From contig JBFHFS010000004.1 of NCBI GenBank assembly GCA_041583495.1, positions 95,063 to 159,062 of the forward strand: a stretch of DNA of 64,000 nt, read 5' to 3'. Under the pieces are notes generated by a model. It saw only the letters and a program-made list of their open reading frames with translations. It did no database searches and was not told the DNA's origin. This document shows, piece after piece, positions 43,673 through 53,490 of this stretch (positions within the stretch are counted from its first letter, which is position 1; each line of letters begins with the position of its first letter). This stretch comes from JBFHFS01 sp041583495. GTDB lineage: Bacteria; Bacteroidota; Bacteroidia; Bacteroidales; Marinilabiliaceae. The position numbers and the translations under genes were made by a program.

Positions 43673-46600
43673 ATGAGGAGAGGTCTACTGTTGGTGTTTT
43701 TCATTTTGTTTAGTCTTTGGTTTTTCCCTCCGGAGACGATTTATTCACAAGGGAGAGAGGTCCTCTCGGCCGATGCAAAACTTGACCTTCCTGTTATTTT
43801 AAAAGGAGCCAGAAACCCGGAAACCTTGCCCGATTTGGCTTCGGCATACTGTTCAAACGGTGCCTCCGATGATATTTATGTCGATCCTTCTCTGGTCCCC
43901 ACAGGCAATACCCATATTGTGTGGAATGCAATCACCAACGTGGGTGGCATTCCCGTGGTTCACCCCGGATGGATTGAGCCTATTGGCGTTGATCCCGATA
44001 ATGGGGTTCGTTTTTTCCCCGACAGGGTGAGCAGCGAATATCAGGGTTCGGCTATTTTTATTCAATACCAATTCGATAATGGAACCACTGGCTACGATTA
44101 TACTTATATTCGAAAGAGTCCCGTCAGCTTTACCTTAAGCGGTGGGACTGATTTGTGTTTGGGGGCCACCGGCACCCTTGTGCTGGACGGTTCGGAGTCC
44201 AATTACGAATATTTTTTATATGTGGATGGGGTGCTTTCTTCCTCCTTCCCCATCTCCGGGAATGGTCAGCCTCTGAATTTCTCCGTCTCCGACCCCGGTA
44301 TCTATACCGTTGAAGCCCGGCGTTCAGATCAACCCTATTGTAGTGGTCTTATGGATGGGGCCCCTGAGATCGTCGTTAACGTTCTTCCTGAACCCTCCGC
44401 ATCTTCCAATACCGCTGTTTGTTCAGGTGAGACTATCGAATTGTATGGCGATGCCGATGGAGCCGCAATTTATTCCTGGAGCGGACCCGATGGCTTTGCC
44501 AGCACCGACCTTAATCCGATGATTCCTGATGCCACCTCGGCGATGGGAGGCATCTATATCTTCACGGTTATTGACAGCAATGGTTGCCAAAATAGTTCCT
44601 CAACAACGGTTACCGTGCATGAGATTCCTCAGGTTACGGTTTCCAATAGTGGCCCGGTGTGTGAGAATCAGGCGGTAACCATCGCCTCTGTGGTAACTGG
44701 AGGGACAGCTCCTTTTTCCTATGTGTGGGAGAAAGATGGATCCTCGCTTCCGCTTATCTCAACCCCTGAGGTTGATTTGTCAGCTGCCTCAATGGCCGAC
44801 GCTGGAAGTTATGAAGTGTTTGTGACCGATGCGAACGGTTGTGCCGCACCCTCTGTGTCGGCTACCACTACTCTGATTGTTAATGAATTACCAGTAGTTT
44901 CCATCAGCGAAGATTTGGCTCTTTGCGAAGGTAATAGTGCCACCTTTTCAGCCACAGTGGCTGGAGGGGATGGAAATTATGTTTATTCCTGGAGTTTTAA
45001 TGGTACCCCAATATCCGGAGAGTCCCAGGCTTCCCTGACGATTCAAAACGCCACCGTTGCCCAGTCGGGGAACTATATGGTGACTGTTACCGATGGAAAC
45101 AGCTGCAGCGCAAGCAGTGCTTCAGCAACTTTGAGTGTGAATGAGAATCCAACTGTTACCATTGCCGGATCCCCCTTGATAGAAGGCTGTCTGGGGAGTG
45201 ATAATACACTCGATGCCTCAGCTACAGGGGGCAGTCCCGGCTATGTTTTTAACTGGGAATTGCCCGATGGTTCGATGGTGAACTCTGAAGACTTGACCTT
45301 GAACAATATCGCAAACAGCCAGGCAGGGATCTATAAGGTTATGGTGACCGACGGTGCATCCTGTGGGGATACCGCTCAGGTCGAGGTTTTGGTGAACCAT
45401 GCTGAGGCCGCTATTAGTATTTCTTCCCCTACCGGTGCCACCATTTGCGAAGGCACTGCCGTTACCTTTAACGCCACGGGAGGCGTTAATTATACGTTCT
45501 TTCTGAATGGAAGCCAGGTCGCTAATAATACTACCGGCATCTATACCACCAGTTCTCTGACCAATGGGAATCAGGTTTTTGTGCATGTGGTTGACGAAAA
45601 GGGTTGTGAAGACGACTCGGAAGTAATCATTATGACGGTTAACCCCAATCCGGTTGTGGTTCTTTCGGTAACCTCTCCTCACGGAAATCAACCATGCGAG
45701 GGGCAATCCGTTGAGTTTACCGCAACCTCTGGTTTTGTTAATTATGTCTTTTATGTGAATGGGGCAGCAGTCCAGAATGGATCAGAACCTATTATGGTCT
45801 CAGAGAGTTTGACCAGTGGCGACCAGGTTACGGTTATGGCTCAGAGCGTCCAGGGTTGTACGGGCACTTCGCCTGCTCAAACAGTGACTTTTAACCCCTT
45901 GCCCACGGCTACCCTGATTAGCGATCAGTCCGACAACAAGGCCTGTCCTGGCCAGCCTGTTACCTTTACCGCTGGTGGTGGTGCCACCTATGAGTTTATG
46001 GTTGATGGCGTTTCACAGGGTGTCGCATCTGGAAATTCTGTTTTTACCATGAATGCGCTGATGTCGGGAACTTCTAACGTATCGGTTATGGTTACCGACC
46101 TAAATGGTTGTTCCAGTTCTGCCTTTATCGATCTTACCCTAAATGAGGCTCCTGTGGTTGCTCTGGGAGAGGATCAGACTGTTTGTGAGGGAAGCAGTGT
46201 TACCCTTGCCGCTTCTGTTTCCGGTGGTTCCGAGCCTTATTCTTATGCCTGGGAACTGAACGGTTCCTCCTTAACCGGTCTTACGACCTCTTCTTTGCTT
46301 TTTCCTGATATTGCAGCTTCTGATGCCGGCCTCTACACGGTTACCGTAACCGACAACAATGCCTGCCCGGGTTTAAGTGTCTCCGAGAGCGTTAACATAC
46401 AGGTAAACAGCAGGCCTTCGGTTACTCTGACCTCCAATAGTCCCATCTGTGAGAATTCTCAAATGTTATTGAGTGCTGCTGCCTATGGGGGAAGTGGGGG
46501 CGGTTCTTTTGTATGGTATAAAAATGGGGTGGAACTAACGGGCCAAACGACCAACGAATATGAGGTTTCCAATGCCCAATTGTCCGATGCCGATACCTAT

Positions 46601-49600
46601 GAGGTCGTGGCCATTGATGACAATGGCTGCCAAAGCCAGCCGGCTGCCACCGTGGTGGAGGTTAATGAATTGCCGGATGCTACCCTTACCGCCGATCAGT
46701 TGAATATCTTCCGGGGTACTGAGGTCACATTCACTGCCGGGGGCGGTAACGAATATGTCTTCTTTTGGAATGGCACCGAAGTGCAGTCACGCAGTACCGG
46801 GAATGTCTACACCAACTCCTTGCTGGACAATGGCGATGAGGTGAGTGTGCAGGTGTTTGATTCTAACGATTGTTCTCAAACAGCCTCCCTTAATATTGGG
46901 GTATTCGATGTGGTTGCTGTACCTGTGCTAAGCCTCGAAAATGGGACTTATTGCCAGGGTGAAGCAGGTGCCAGACTTACGGTGGATAATCCTTTGGTTG
47001 GCGTGATTTATGAAATTGTTTTTGCCGATAACAGCAGCGCCGGGTATCCCTTAATTGAATATGACGGCTTGAACACCGTTGAGTGGGAAGGGGTTACCGA
47101 TCAGAATAAGCCTACTACTTTTAAAGTGGCGGCCTACCGTAGTGCTTTGCCCGGAGAGATTGCCTATAGCCAGGAGCTGCAGGTGGTTGAAGGGCAGACT
47201 CCTGATGTTTATACCATGTCGGTTGATGGCTCTGTGGTTACCGGCGAGCTAACCGTTTCGGGTTGTCCCGGCGGAGTTAGTTATAATATTGGCCTGAGTC
47301 CCTCCTGGGGACCTGAAACCTATCAACTCCTGTTGAATGGAACACAGGTGCTGGAGGAAAAGGTTGGAGGCCCTGTGCCGATTGTGTTTGCCGGTTATAA
47401 TAGTGTGGGCACATACACCATCCGTGCCATAAGTTCAGAGGGGTGTTCGGTCATGATGACGGGTTCCTTTACCATTGAAGGCGACGGCTCAGAAACCGGC
47501 TTTGACCTGACGATGGTTCCGGCAGATGGCACCTTTTGTGAAGGTTCTGCCGGTGTCGAGATAAGCCTGGAAGGTTCTCTGGCCGGGTCGGAATATATTC
47601 TTTTTAATAATGGTCTGCCTCTGGACACCTTAACCGGATCCGGGAATTCCCTTAGCTTCGGTCTTTTTAATCAGGCGGGTACTTACCATTCAGAAGTAAT
47701 AACGCCAAATGGTTGTGTGTTTCCCATGAACAATTCGCTTACCCTCGTTTCTCAACCTGCTCCGGATCCGCAAGTTTTGTCGGCAACCAATTCAGGGCAT
47801 TATTGCCAGGGGAGCACAGGTGTGAGAATATCCCTGGACGATCAGGTGACTGGTGTGCGCTACGAGCTGATCGATTACGACACCAAAGTGGTAGTGGATT
47901 CTGAGGAGGGACTGACCGGTGACGGGACTCTCTTCTTTAAAACGGCTGGGGGGGACGACTATTTTGTCGGGGTGGCCTCTTATCAGGTTAGGGCTATTAA
48001 CATTTCCTCCGGCTGCGAAGCCTTTGGTAACGAAATCTCACTGGTGGAAGATGCCGTTCCCAATGATTTTTCCTTCTCTGGCGACACAGACTATTGTGCA
48101 GGGGGAGGGGCAGCACTTCTCAGCGTTAACCCATCACAAAGCCAAGTCACCTATGAACTCTATCTTGATGGCAGTACAACCGGAATGACTCTGCCCGGTG
48201 ATGGTAGTGAACTTAATTTTGGGGTTTCCCAGCCGGGTGCATATACGGTTATGGCAACCCATTCCGTGGGTGGTTGCAGCCTCGTATCTACTGAGTCTGT
48301 ATCTGTCACCGAAAAGCCGCTACCCGATGCGGGCCTGAATGTGACCGCAGTGGTGACGGGCGATCCGGCTGATTGTAGTGAGGTGGCTACCCTCTCTATT
48401 GAGGCCTCGGAAAATAATGTGACCTACGATTTAGTTAAGATTTTGATGGATGCCTCGTTAATCTATACCGGCAATAGTGTGATAGGTGATGGCAATACCA
48501 TTCAATTCCCCAATACGGTACAGGATAAAAATGCAACCTATGGCGTGATGGCTGCTTTAAACGGCTGTCAGGTGATGATGACAAATACTGTTTCAGTCGA
48601 TATGGTGAATGTGCCGCAACTTTTTGTCGTAACCGGTGATGGAGAAAAATGTGAAGGTGAGTCGGCACAGGCAGGCCTAAGCGGATCTGAAACGGATGTG
48701 GATTATGAACTTTACCTTGCCGGAAACCCGGTGGCGCTGGAAACGCTTCCAGGGTCAGGTTCTGCTCTTACCTTTGTGACTTCCCTTTCACTGGAGGGAT
48801 CCTACTATGTGATGGGTGTTTCAACGCTTACGGGCTGCTCCCTTCGTATGTCGGGTGAACTGGAGGTGAAATTTAACGCTCTTCCCGGTTCGGTTATGAT
48901 GACCGGTTCAGGGGTTCGCTGCGAGGGGTCAGAAGCCATCCTGGGACTCGAGAGCTCTGAGCCTGGGATTGAATATAATCTACTTTGGGAAAATGGAGGA
49001 ACCGATGAGGTTAAGGATACCCAGTCAGGTGCCGCAGATGGCGGAGCTATTGCCTTTGCTCCTCAATCAACAAATGGGGTTTATAAAGTATGGGCCAGCA
49101 ATGCCACCACCGGTTGTTCCAGTTTCATGACCAATACTGTGGAGGTAGTTGAAAAAGCGACACCTGCAAAACCTCTAATAGCGGATGCCGATACCGTGTA
49201 TTATTGTGTCGGTGAGGGAGGCTACAATTTAGCTGTTACCAATGTCATCGAAGGGGTAACCTATCAGCTGTTCGACCAAACCAATACGCTTATTGTAGGA
49301 AACGAAGCTACAACCGAGCCAACCCTTGAATTGGGCACGTTAATAGCCGGAGCATATGTGGTGCGTGCCTCCTGGGGCGGAGATGCCTGTTTCAGTGAGA
49401 ACTCCGATTCGCTTTGGGTTCTTGAGGCAGCCGATCCTCTGGTGACCACCCCATTTACGGATGGTGAAAACATTGCCCGATCAGGCAACACCGTTGATTA
49501 TACCTTTGCAGCCGAAAATCTCCAGGAGGGGGTTACCTATTGGTTGATTAATGAGACCGTTCCTGCCGATACCATAGAATTTACTTTTGAGGGTCTGGCT

Positions 49601-50356
49601 CCGGTGGTAACGATTTCCGAGACAGGAACTTATAAGTTGCTGGGATTTTTCTCGCAGCATGCCTGTGAGCCGGTTACCATGAATGGCCGCCTGGAGGTCC
49701 TCAATAAGTCTTTGTTAGCCGTCGAAGATTACCTCTATCTTAGTGATGGAGAGAACATGGACTCTCTCTATACTGGCATCAATGATGAATTGGCCTATGT
49801 AGATGAAGGAAATGTAGAATTTGCCCTTGTGGACGTGGATGGCACTGAGTATTCAACCTATGAAACCACACAAGGTATTTTTACCATGCGTTCCGATGGC
49901 CTTTTTATCTTCGAGAAAGCCCCTTCTTTTTATGGAACTCTGGAATTGACCTATAAAATATGGAATAAAGACCAAAAAGATTCCAGATACTCTGTGGGTT
50001 CCATATTTATTTTTGCAGGGAACAAGGACATTGCTGAAGATCAATCCATAATGATTCCTAATGCCTTCTCACCCAACGATGATGGACACAACGATCTCTT
50101 CGAAGTCTCTGTGGGTAATTCTATTGTTGAGGCCTCGGGATTAGAGGTCTTTAACCGATGGGGAACCCTCGTATACAGATCTAAAGGAGAAACCTATGAC
50201 AATCTGTGGGATGGAATCTCCAATGTCAGCTCAATGATATCTATTGGTAATAAACTGCCGGGTGGGGTTTATTTCTATATCTTCACTATTAAGGTAGATG
50301 TTGAAGGCGATTTAGTCTCTAAAAAGTTTAATGGATTTATTGAATTGAGACGATAG
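43673..50356 (+). CDS. giant repeat adhesin with T9SS type B sorting domain
   Basis: The 2227-residue protein has a signal peptide (LLLVFFILFSLWFFPPETIY, cut near SQ-G). A unique N-domain of about 220 residues is followed by ten units of 80-88 residues: six Ig/PKD-like (ending DAGxYxVxVTDxNGC) and four of a second type (VTFTAGGG.. then SL..GD.V). About nine more cysteine-bearing units (YCxG..., GVxYEL) and a cadherin-like segment follow. The last ~90 residues (IPNAFSPNDDGHNDLFEV, EVFNRWGTLVYRS, LPGGVYFYIF) form the gliding-motility/CHU C-terminal domain, the type B T9SS signal. It should be secreted and held at the surface. Start 43673 gives the signal peptide directly. Confidence 0.92.
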   Translation: MRRGLLLVFFILFSLWFFPPETIYSQGREVLSADAKLDLPVILKGARNPETLPDLASAYCSNGASDDIYVDPSLVPTGNTHIVWNAITNVGGIPVVHPGWIEPIGVDPDNGVRFFPDRVSSEYQGSAIFIQYQFDNGTTGYDYTYIRKSPVSFTLSGGTDLCLGATGTLVLDGSESNYEYFLYVDGVLSSSFPISGNGQPLNFSVSDPGIYTVEARRSDQPYCSGLMDGAPEIVVNVLPEPSASSNTAVCSGETIELYGDADGAAIYSWSGPDGFASTDLNPMIPDATSAMGGIYIFTVIDSNGCQNSSSTTVTVHEIPQVTVSNSGPVCENQAVTIASVVTGGTAPFSYVWEKDGSSLPLISTPEVDLSAASMADAGSYEVFVTDANGCAAPSVSATTTLIVNELPVVSISEDLALCEGNSATFSATVAGGDGNYVYSWSFNGTPISGESQASLTIQNATVAQSGNYMVTVTDGNSCSASSASATLSVNENPTVTIAGSPLIEGCLGSDNTLDASATGGSPGYVFNWELPDGSMVNSEDLTLNNIANSQAGIYKVMVTDGASCGDTAQVEVLVNHAEAAISISSPTGATICEGTAVTFNATGGVNYTFFLNGSQVANNTTGIYTTSSLTNGNQVFVHVVDEKGCEDDSEVIIMTVNPNPVVVLSVTSPHGNQPCEGQSVEFTATSGFVNYVFYVNGAAVQNGSEPIMVSESLTSGDQVTVMAQSVQGCTGTSPAQTVTFNPLPTATLISDQSDNKACPGQPVTFTAGGGATYEFMVDGVSQGVASGNSVFTMNALMSGTSNVSVMVTDLNGCSSSAFIDLTLNEAPVVALGEDQTVCEGSSVTLAASVSGGSEPYSYAWELNGSSLTGLTTSSLLFPDIAASDAGLYTVTVTDNNACPGLSVSESVNIQVNSRPSVTLTSNSPICENSQMLLSAAAYGGSGGGSFVWYKNGVELTGQTTNEYEVSNAQLSDADTYEVVAIDDNGCQSQPAATVVEVNELPDATLTADQLNIFRGTEVTFTAGGGNEYVFFWNGTEVQSRSTGNVYTNSLLDNGDEVSVQVFDSNDCSQTASLNIGVFDVVAVPVLSLENGTYCQGEAGARLTVDNPLVGVIYEIVFADNSSAGYPLIEYDGLNTVEWEGVTDQNKPTTFKVAAYRSALPGEIAYSQELQVVEGQTPDVYTMSVDGSVVTGELTVSGCPGGVSYNIGLSPSWGPETYQLLLNGTQVLEEKVGGPVPIVFAGYNSVGTYTIRAISSEGCSVMMTGSFTIEGDGSETGFDLTMVPADGTFCEGSAGVEISLEGSLAGSEYILFNNGLPLDTLTGSGNSLSFGLFNQAGTYHSEVITPNGCVFPMNNSLTLVSQPAPDPQVLSATNSGHYCQGSTGVRISLDDQVTGVRYELIDYDTKVVVDSEEGLTGDGTLFFKTAGGDDYFVGVASYQVRAINISSGCEAFGNEISLVEDAVPNDFSFSGDTDYCAGGGAALLSVNPSQSQVTYELYLDGSTTGMTLPGDGSELNFGVSQPGAYTVMATHSVGGCSLVSTESVSVTEKPLPDAGLNVTAVVTGDPADCSEVATLSIEASENNVTYDLVKILMDASLIYTGNSVIGDGNTIQFPNTVQDKNATYGVMAALNGCQVMMTNTVSVDMVNVPQLFVVTGDGEKCEGESAQAGLSGSETDVDYELYLAGNPVALETLPGSGSALTFVTSLSLEGSYYVMGVSTLTGCSLRMSGELEVKFNALPGSVMMTGSGVRCEGSEAILGLESSEPGIEYNLLWENGGTDEVKDTQSGAADGGAIAFAPQSTNGVYKVWASNATTGCSSFMTNTVEVVEKATPAKPLIADADTVYYCVGEGGYNLAVTNVIEGVTYQLFDQTNTLIVGNEATTEPTLELGTLIAGAYVVRASWGGDACFSENSDSLWVLEAADPLVTTPFTDGENIARSGNTVDYTFAAENLQEGVTYWLINETVPADTIEFTFEGLAPVVTISETGTYKLLGFFSQHACEPVTMNGRLEVLNKSLLAVEDYLYLSDGENMDSLYTGINDELAYVDEGNVEFALVDVDGTEYSTYETTQGIFTMRSDGLFIFEKAPSFYGTLELTYKIWNKDQKDSRYSVGSIFIFAGNKDIAEDQSIMIPNAFSPNDDGHNDLFEVSVGNSIVEASGLEVFNRWGTLVYRSKGETYDNLWDGISNVSSMISIGNKLPGGVYFYIFTIKVDVEGDLVSKKFNGFIELRR

Positions 50357-50369
50357 AGCCTTAATTATG

Positions 50370-50396
50370 CGGACACTCCTGGAGAGTTCCGTTTTT
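50370..50396 (+). terminator. intrinsic terminator between adhesin and sprF-like gene
   Basis: CGGA-c-ACTC pairs with GAGT-TCCG around a 5-base loop and is followed by TTTTT. It could reduce read-through from the adhesin gene into the secretion-partner genes, or set their ratio. Confidence 0.6.
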
Positions 50397-50492
50397 AACA
50401 AGTAGTTTATGAATCGAACATATTCGAGAGTTGCAAACCCAAAGGAGGCTATGAATAACCTTTCATAAGGACCTTGAAAACAATTTTTACGA

Positions 50493-51425
50493 ATGAAAAA
50501 ATTATTCGCCATATTCTGTGTTATGTTGTTCCTGGGGCCCCTGCATCTGTCGGCCCAGGAGCAATACCAGTTTAACCACTATATAGCTAATCAGAGTTTA
50601 TTAAATCCTGCTTATTCCGGTTCGCGTGATGTAATAAGTGGTCTGCTTATTCACCGAAATCAATGGCTGGGCTTTGAAGGGGCCCCCATGAATGAGGCCC
50701 TTAGTGTTCACGGACCCGTTAAGGATACCAATCTGGGAATAGGGATTGCATTGGTAAATGATAAAATTGGATTCAGCAATACCTTTGATGCCTTCGCTGC
50801 CATCTCCTATAAGCTCCAGTTAGACCGGTATGATAAATTTCTCTCCTTTGGATTGCAGATGGGTGTGAGCTCATTTGTGTACGATGGTATGGAAGCTGTT
50901 TTGAGTGATTTTGGCGACCCTGTTTTTTCAGGCAAAGAGAGCAAAGCCGCTTTTAATTTTGGGTTTGGCTCCTATTTCTACTCGAGTAATTACTTTATTG
51001 GTTTTTCTATTCCCAAGTTTTTCAGCAATCAGTTGGATAAAGACAGCGAACAAATCAAAAATGAACTGGACATAAAAAAGCTTTATACATATCTCTATGG
51101 AGGTTATATTTTTGACTGGAACGACTTAAAAGTTAAACCAACTCTGCTTATGAAACAGGTGTATGGGGCCCCCTGGCAATTGGAAGCCTCTGCCAACGTT
51201 TTATTGGCTGAGAAGCTCTGGTTGGGCCTTTCTTATCGAACCACTTCCAGTATGGTCTTTCTTTCGGAATACATTATTAACGATAAATTTACAGTTCGTT
51301 ATTCCTTCGATTACCCATTTAACGAGCTTAACCGCTATGGAAATATGGGCACCCATGAGATAGGTCTTCAATTTGATTTTTCAATGGGAAAACGCCCCGG
51401 AATGCGTTCAATTCGTTATTTTTAA
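50493..51425 (+). CDS. PorP/SprF family outer-membrane protein
   Basis: The 310-residue protein has a signal peptide (LFAIFCVMLFLGPLHLSAQ) and the diagnostic start of the PorP/SprF family: QYQFNHYIANQSLLNPAYSG, then RNQWLGFEGAP. The rest is beta-barrel-like and ends in aromatic RYF. In Flavobacterium johnsoniae, SprF is needed for secretion of SprB, a giant type B adhesin. The position right after a giant type B substrate suggests this protein serves that substrate. Confidence 0.9.
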   Translation: MKKLFAIFCVMLFLGPLHLSAQEQYQFNHYIANQSLLNPAYSGSRDVISGLLIHRNQWLGFEGAPMNEALSVHGPVKDTNLGIGIALVNDKIGFSNTFDAFAAISYKLQLDRYDKFLSFGLQMGVSSFVYDGMEAVLSDFGDPVFSGKESKAAFNFGFGSYFYSSNYFIGFSIPKFFSNQLDKDSEQIKNELDIKKLYTYLYGGYIFDWNDLKVKPTLLMKQVYGAPWQLEASANVLLAEKLWLGLSYRTTSSMVFLSEYIINDKFTVRYSFDYPFNELNRYGNMGTHEIGLQFDFSMGKRPGMRSIRYF

Positions 51426-51457
51426 CGAGTGGTTTATTTTTATGATACCCCCGAAGT

Positions 51458-53458
51458 ATGAGAAATATAAAAATAGTCTCCCTGGTTTTTTTGTTTCTGG
51501 TTTTGTTGGTAGAAAGCAAGGCGCAGAGTTCCGAGGTGAAGAGTGGTAACAGTTATTTTGCAAAGAGTGAGTATTTCAGGGCTCTTCAGGCTTATGATGC
51601 GGCGATTCAGAATGGGGAAGATCTGGATATACCCGCGCAGATAAATAGAGCCCATTGTTACTACTACCTTAATAACATCGACAAGGCCTACGAACTTTTT
51701 GCCCTGATACAAGCAGATCTTAAAGGGCCTGATCTCTTTATTTACGCTTCCACCATGCAAAAGTTTGGCTTTTACCAGGGGGCTATTGAGCTTTACAAAA
51801 AGGCAAAGGAGCAAAAAGGCGGCAATCCCGAACAAATTGATGAATTGATTAAATCGTGTCAATGGGCTCTCGAAAACAGCGCCTTTGGTTCCGAGTATCT
51901 GGTTAACCCTTCCGAATTGATGACCTATGGCCAGTCGTTTGGCATCCAATATTTTAAGGATGGAGTGGTTTATTCTTCTTCTTCGGGGAAGAGTTCGGAC
52001 CAGGTCGACCGCCAGGGAATGACCTTTTTAAATCTCTATTTCTCCGAAATCAAAGAGGGTAAACTTCAGGAAAAGAATCTTTTTTCTGAAAACCTGGTCT
52101 TTAATTATCACGTGGGGGCCATTTCTTTCACCTCCGATCATAAAACCATGTTTTTCACCAAAAGTGTTCGGGTGGCCAAAGGGAAGAGCCGGATAAAAAT
52201 ATTTTCGGTGGAATACGACGGCCAGGATTGGGGTAATGAAAAGGAGCTGAGCTTTAATAGCAACGATTACGACTGTGCTCATCCGGCCTTAACGCCCGAC
52301 GATAAATATCTGATCTTTGTCTCCAACATAAAGGGCGGATATGGACAGAAAGATTTGTATGTCTCTGAACGCAGCGCCAATGGGGAGTTTAGTTCTCCCA
52401 AAAATATGGGCCCGGAGATCAATTCCTTCGGCGACGAAGTGTTCCCCTTTGTGAGTAAAGATTATGTTCTCTATTTTAGTAGTGATGGCCAAATTGGTTT
52501 TGGCGGCCTCGATTTGTATAAGGCCGGGTATGAAAAAGAGATGACCTGGTCGGGTGTGGAGAATATGATGCAACCCTTTAATTCGAGTAAAGATGATTTT
52601 GGTTATGTGATAGACCCCGGTAACCCAAATCAGGGTTTCTTGTCTTCTAACCGTACCAGTGCCGGTAATCAGGATTTTATTTTTTATGTGGAACCGCTCG
52701 TAAACAACGCCGAAGCGGATAAAATTATGGGGGGTATCCTCTTTGATGAGCGGGACCAATTGTCGGTTGGCGATAACCTGGAAAAAGACTTTGTGGAGAT
52801 GCCCGATGCTTTTAGCACCCGACTGACAAGTACCTTTAAGGGTAGCCCCGTCGAAGGCGCATCGGTGGTGGTGCGGAATGCTTTTGATGGGAGCCCGGTG
52901 GCCGAAGGGCTTACCGATGCCAAGGGCGATATTTTTCTTGTTTTGCCTAATGAAATGAGATGGAAGGGACAGGATTTTGAGATTGAAATTTCCAAGGAGG
53001 GCCAATACAATTCTCAAAAAATGGTGGTTAATATAACCGAATTGGAGGCCATCGCTAAAAATGGGTTGATGTTAACCCCTATCTTTAACGATCAGGTGCT
53101 CGATGACATCGGAACCATGGTTATTCCATATCGCAACGAAATCATTACTCCTGAAGGTATTGAGGTGCTGGAACGTCTGGCTGCCTATTTGGCCCTGAAC
53201 CCCAATGTGGTGATTAAACTTAATGGCCATACCGATGCCCGGGGTGATAAATATAATAATCTGCTTACCTCTAAAAGGGCTGCCGAAAAAGCGGTGAAAT
53301 ATCTCATGGAAAAAGGAATTGATGAGACCAACCTGATTCCCCGGGGATATGGGGAACGATATTTGTTGAATCAATGTCGGCGTGGGAAGTGGTGTGATGA
53401 GGAAACGCATCTTAAAAACATGCGCATCGAAGTAGTGGTTTGGAGGATGTTGGATTAA
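51458..53458 (+). CDS. PorE-like TPR/propeller/OmpA-family protein
   Basis: The 666-residue protein has a signal peptide (LVFLFLVLLVESKAQ), TPR-like repeats (about 25-130), a PD40-type beta-propeller (about 150-420, with HPALTPDDKYLIFVSN and FPFVSKDYVLYFSSDG), a carboxypeptidase-regulatory-like beta domain (about 450-520) and a C-terminal OmpA domain with HTDARGDKYNNLLTSKRA and peptidoglycan-binding NMRIEVVV. The order equals PorE of the P. gingivalis T9SS. Unlike PorE there is no lipobox. It should link outer-membrane T9SS parts to peptidoglycan. It lies 32 bases after the sprF-like gene. Confidence 0.88.
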   Translation: MRNIKIVSLVFLFLVLLVESKAQSSEVKSGNSYFAKSEYFRALQAYDAAIQNGEDLDIPAQINRAHCYYYLNNIDKAYELFALIQADLKGPDLFIYASTMQKFGFYQGAIELYKKAKEQKGGNPEQIDELIKSCQWALENSAFGSEYLVNPSELMTYGQSFGIQYFKDGVVYSSSSGKSSDQVDRQGMTFLNLYFSEIKEGKLQEKNLFSENLVFNYHVGAISFTSDHKTMFFTKSVRVAKGKSRIKIFSVEYDGQDWGNEKELSFNSNDYDCAHPALTPDDKYLIFVSNIKGGYGQKDLYVSERSANGEFSSPKNMGPEINSFGDEVFPFVSKDYVLYFSSDGQIGFGGLDLYKAGYEKEMTWSGVENMMQPFNSSKDDFGYVIDPGNPNQGFLSSNRTSAGNQDFIFYVEPLVNNAEADKIMGGILFDERDQLSVGDNLEKDFVEMPDAFSTRLTSTFKGSPVEGASVVVRNAFDGSPVAEGLTDAKGDIFLVLPNEMRWKGQDFEIEISKEGQYNSQKMVVNITELEAIAKNGLMLTPIFNDQVLDDIGTMVIPYRNEIITPEGIEVLERLAAYLALNPNVVIKLNGHTDARGDKYNNLLTSKRAAEKAVKYLMEKGIDETNLIPRGYGERYLLNQCRRGKWCDEETHLKNMRIEVVVWRMLD

Positions 53459-53490
53459 TTTAATGGAAATTGAATTGTAATTTTAAGAAA

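Noticed and set aside
52289..53017. 242-residue minus-strand frame
   Set aside because: Antisense to the PorE-like gene; no recognisable motif.
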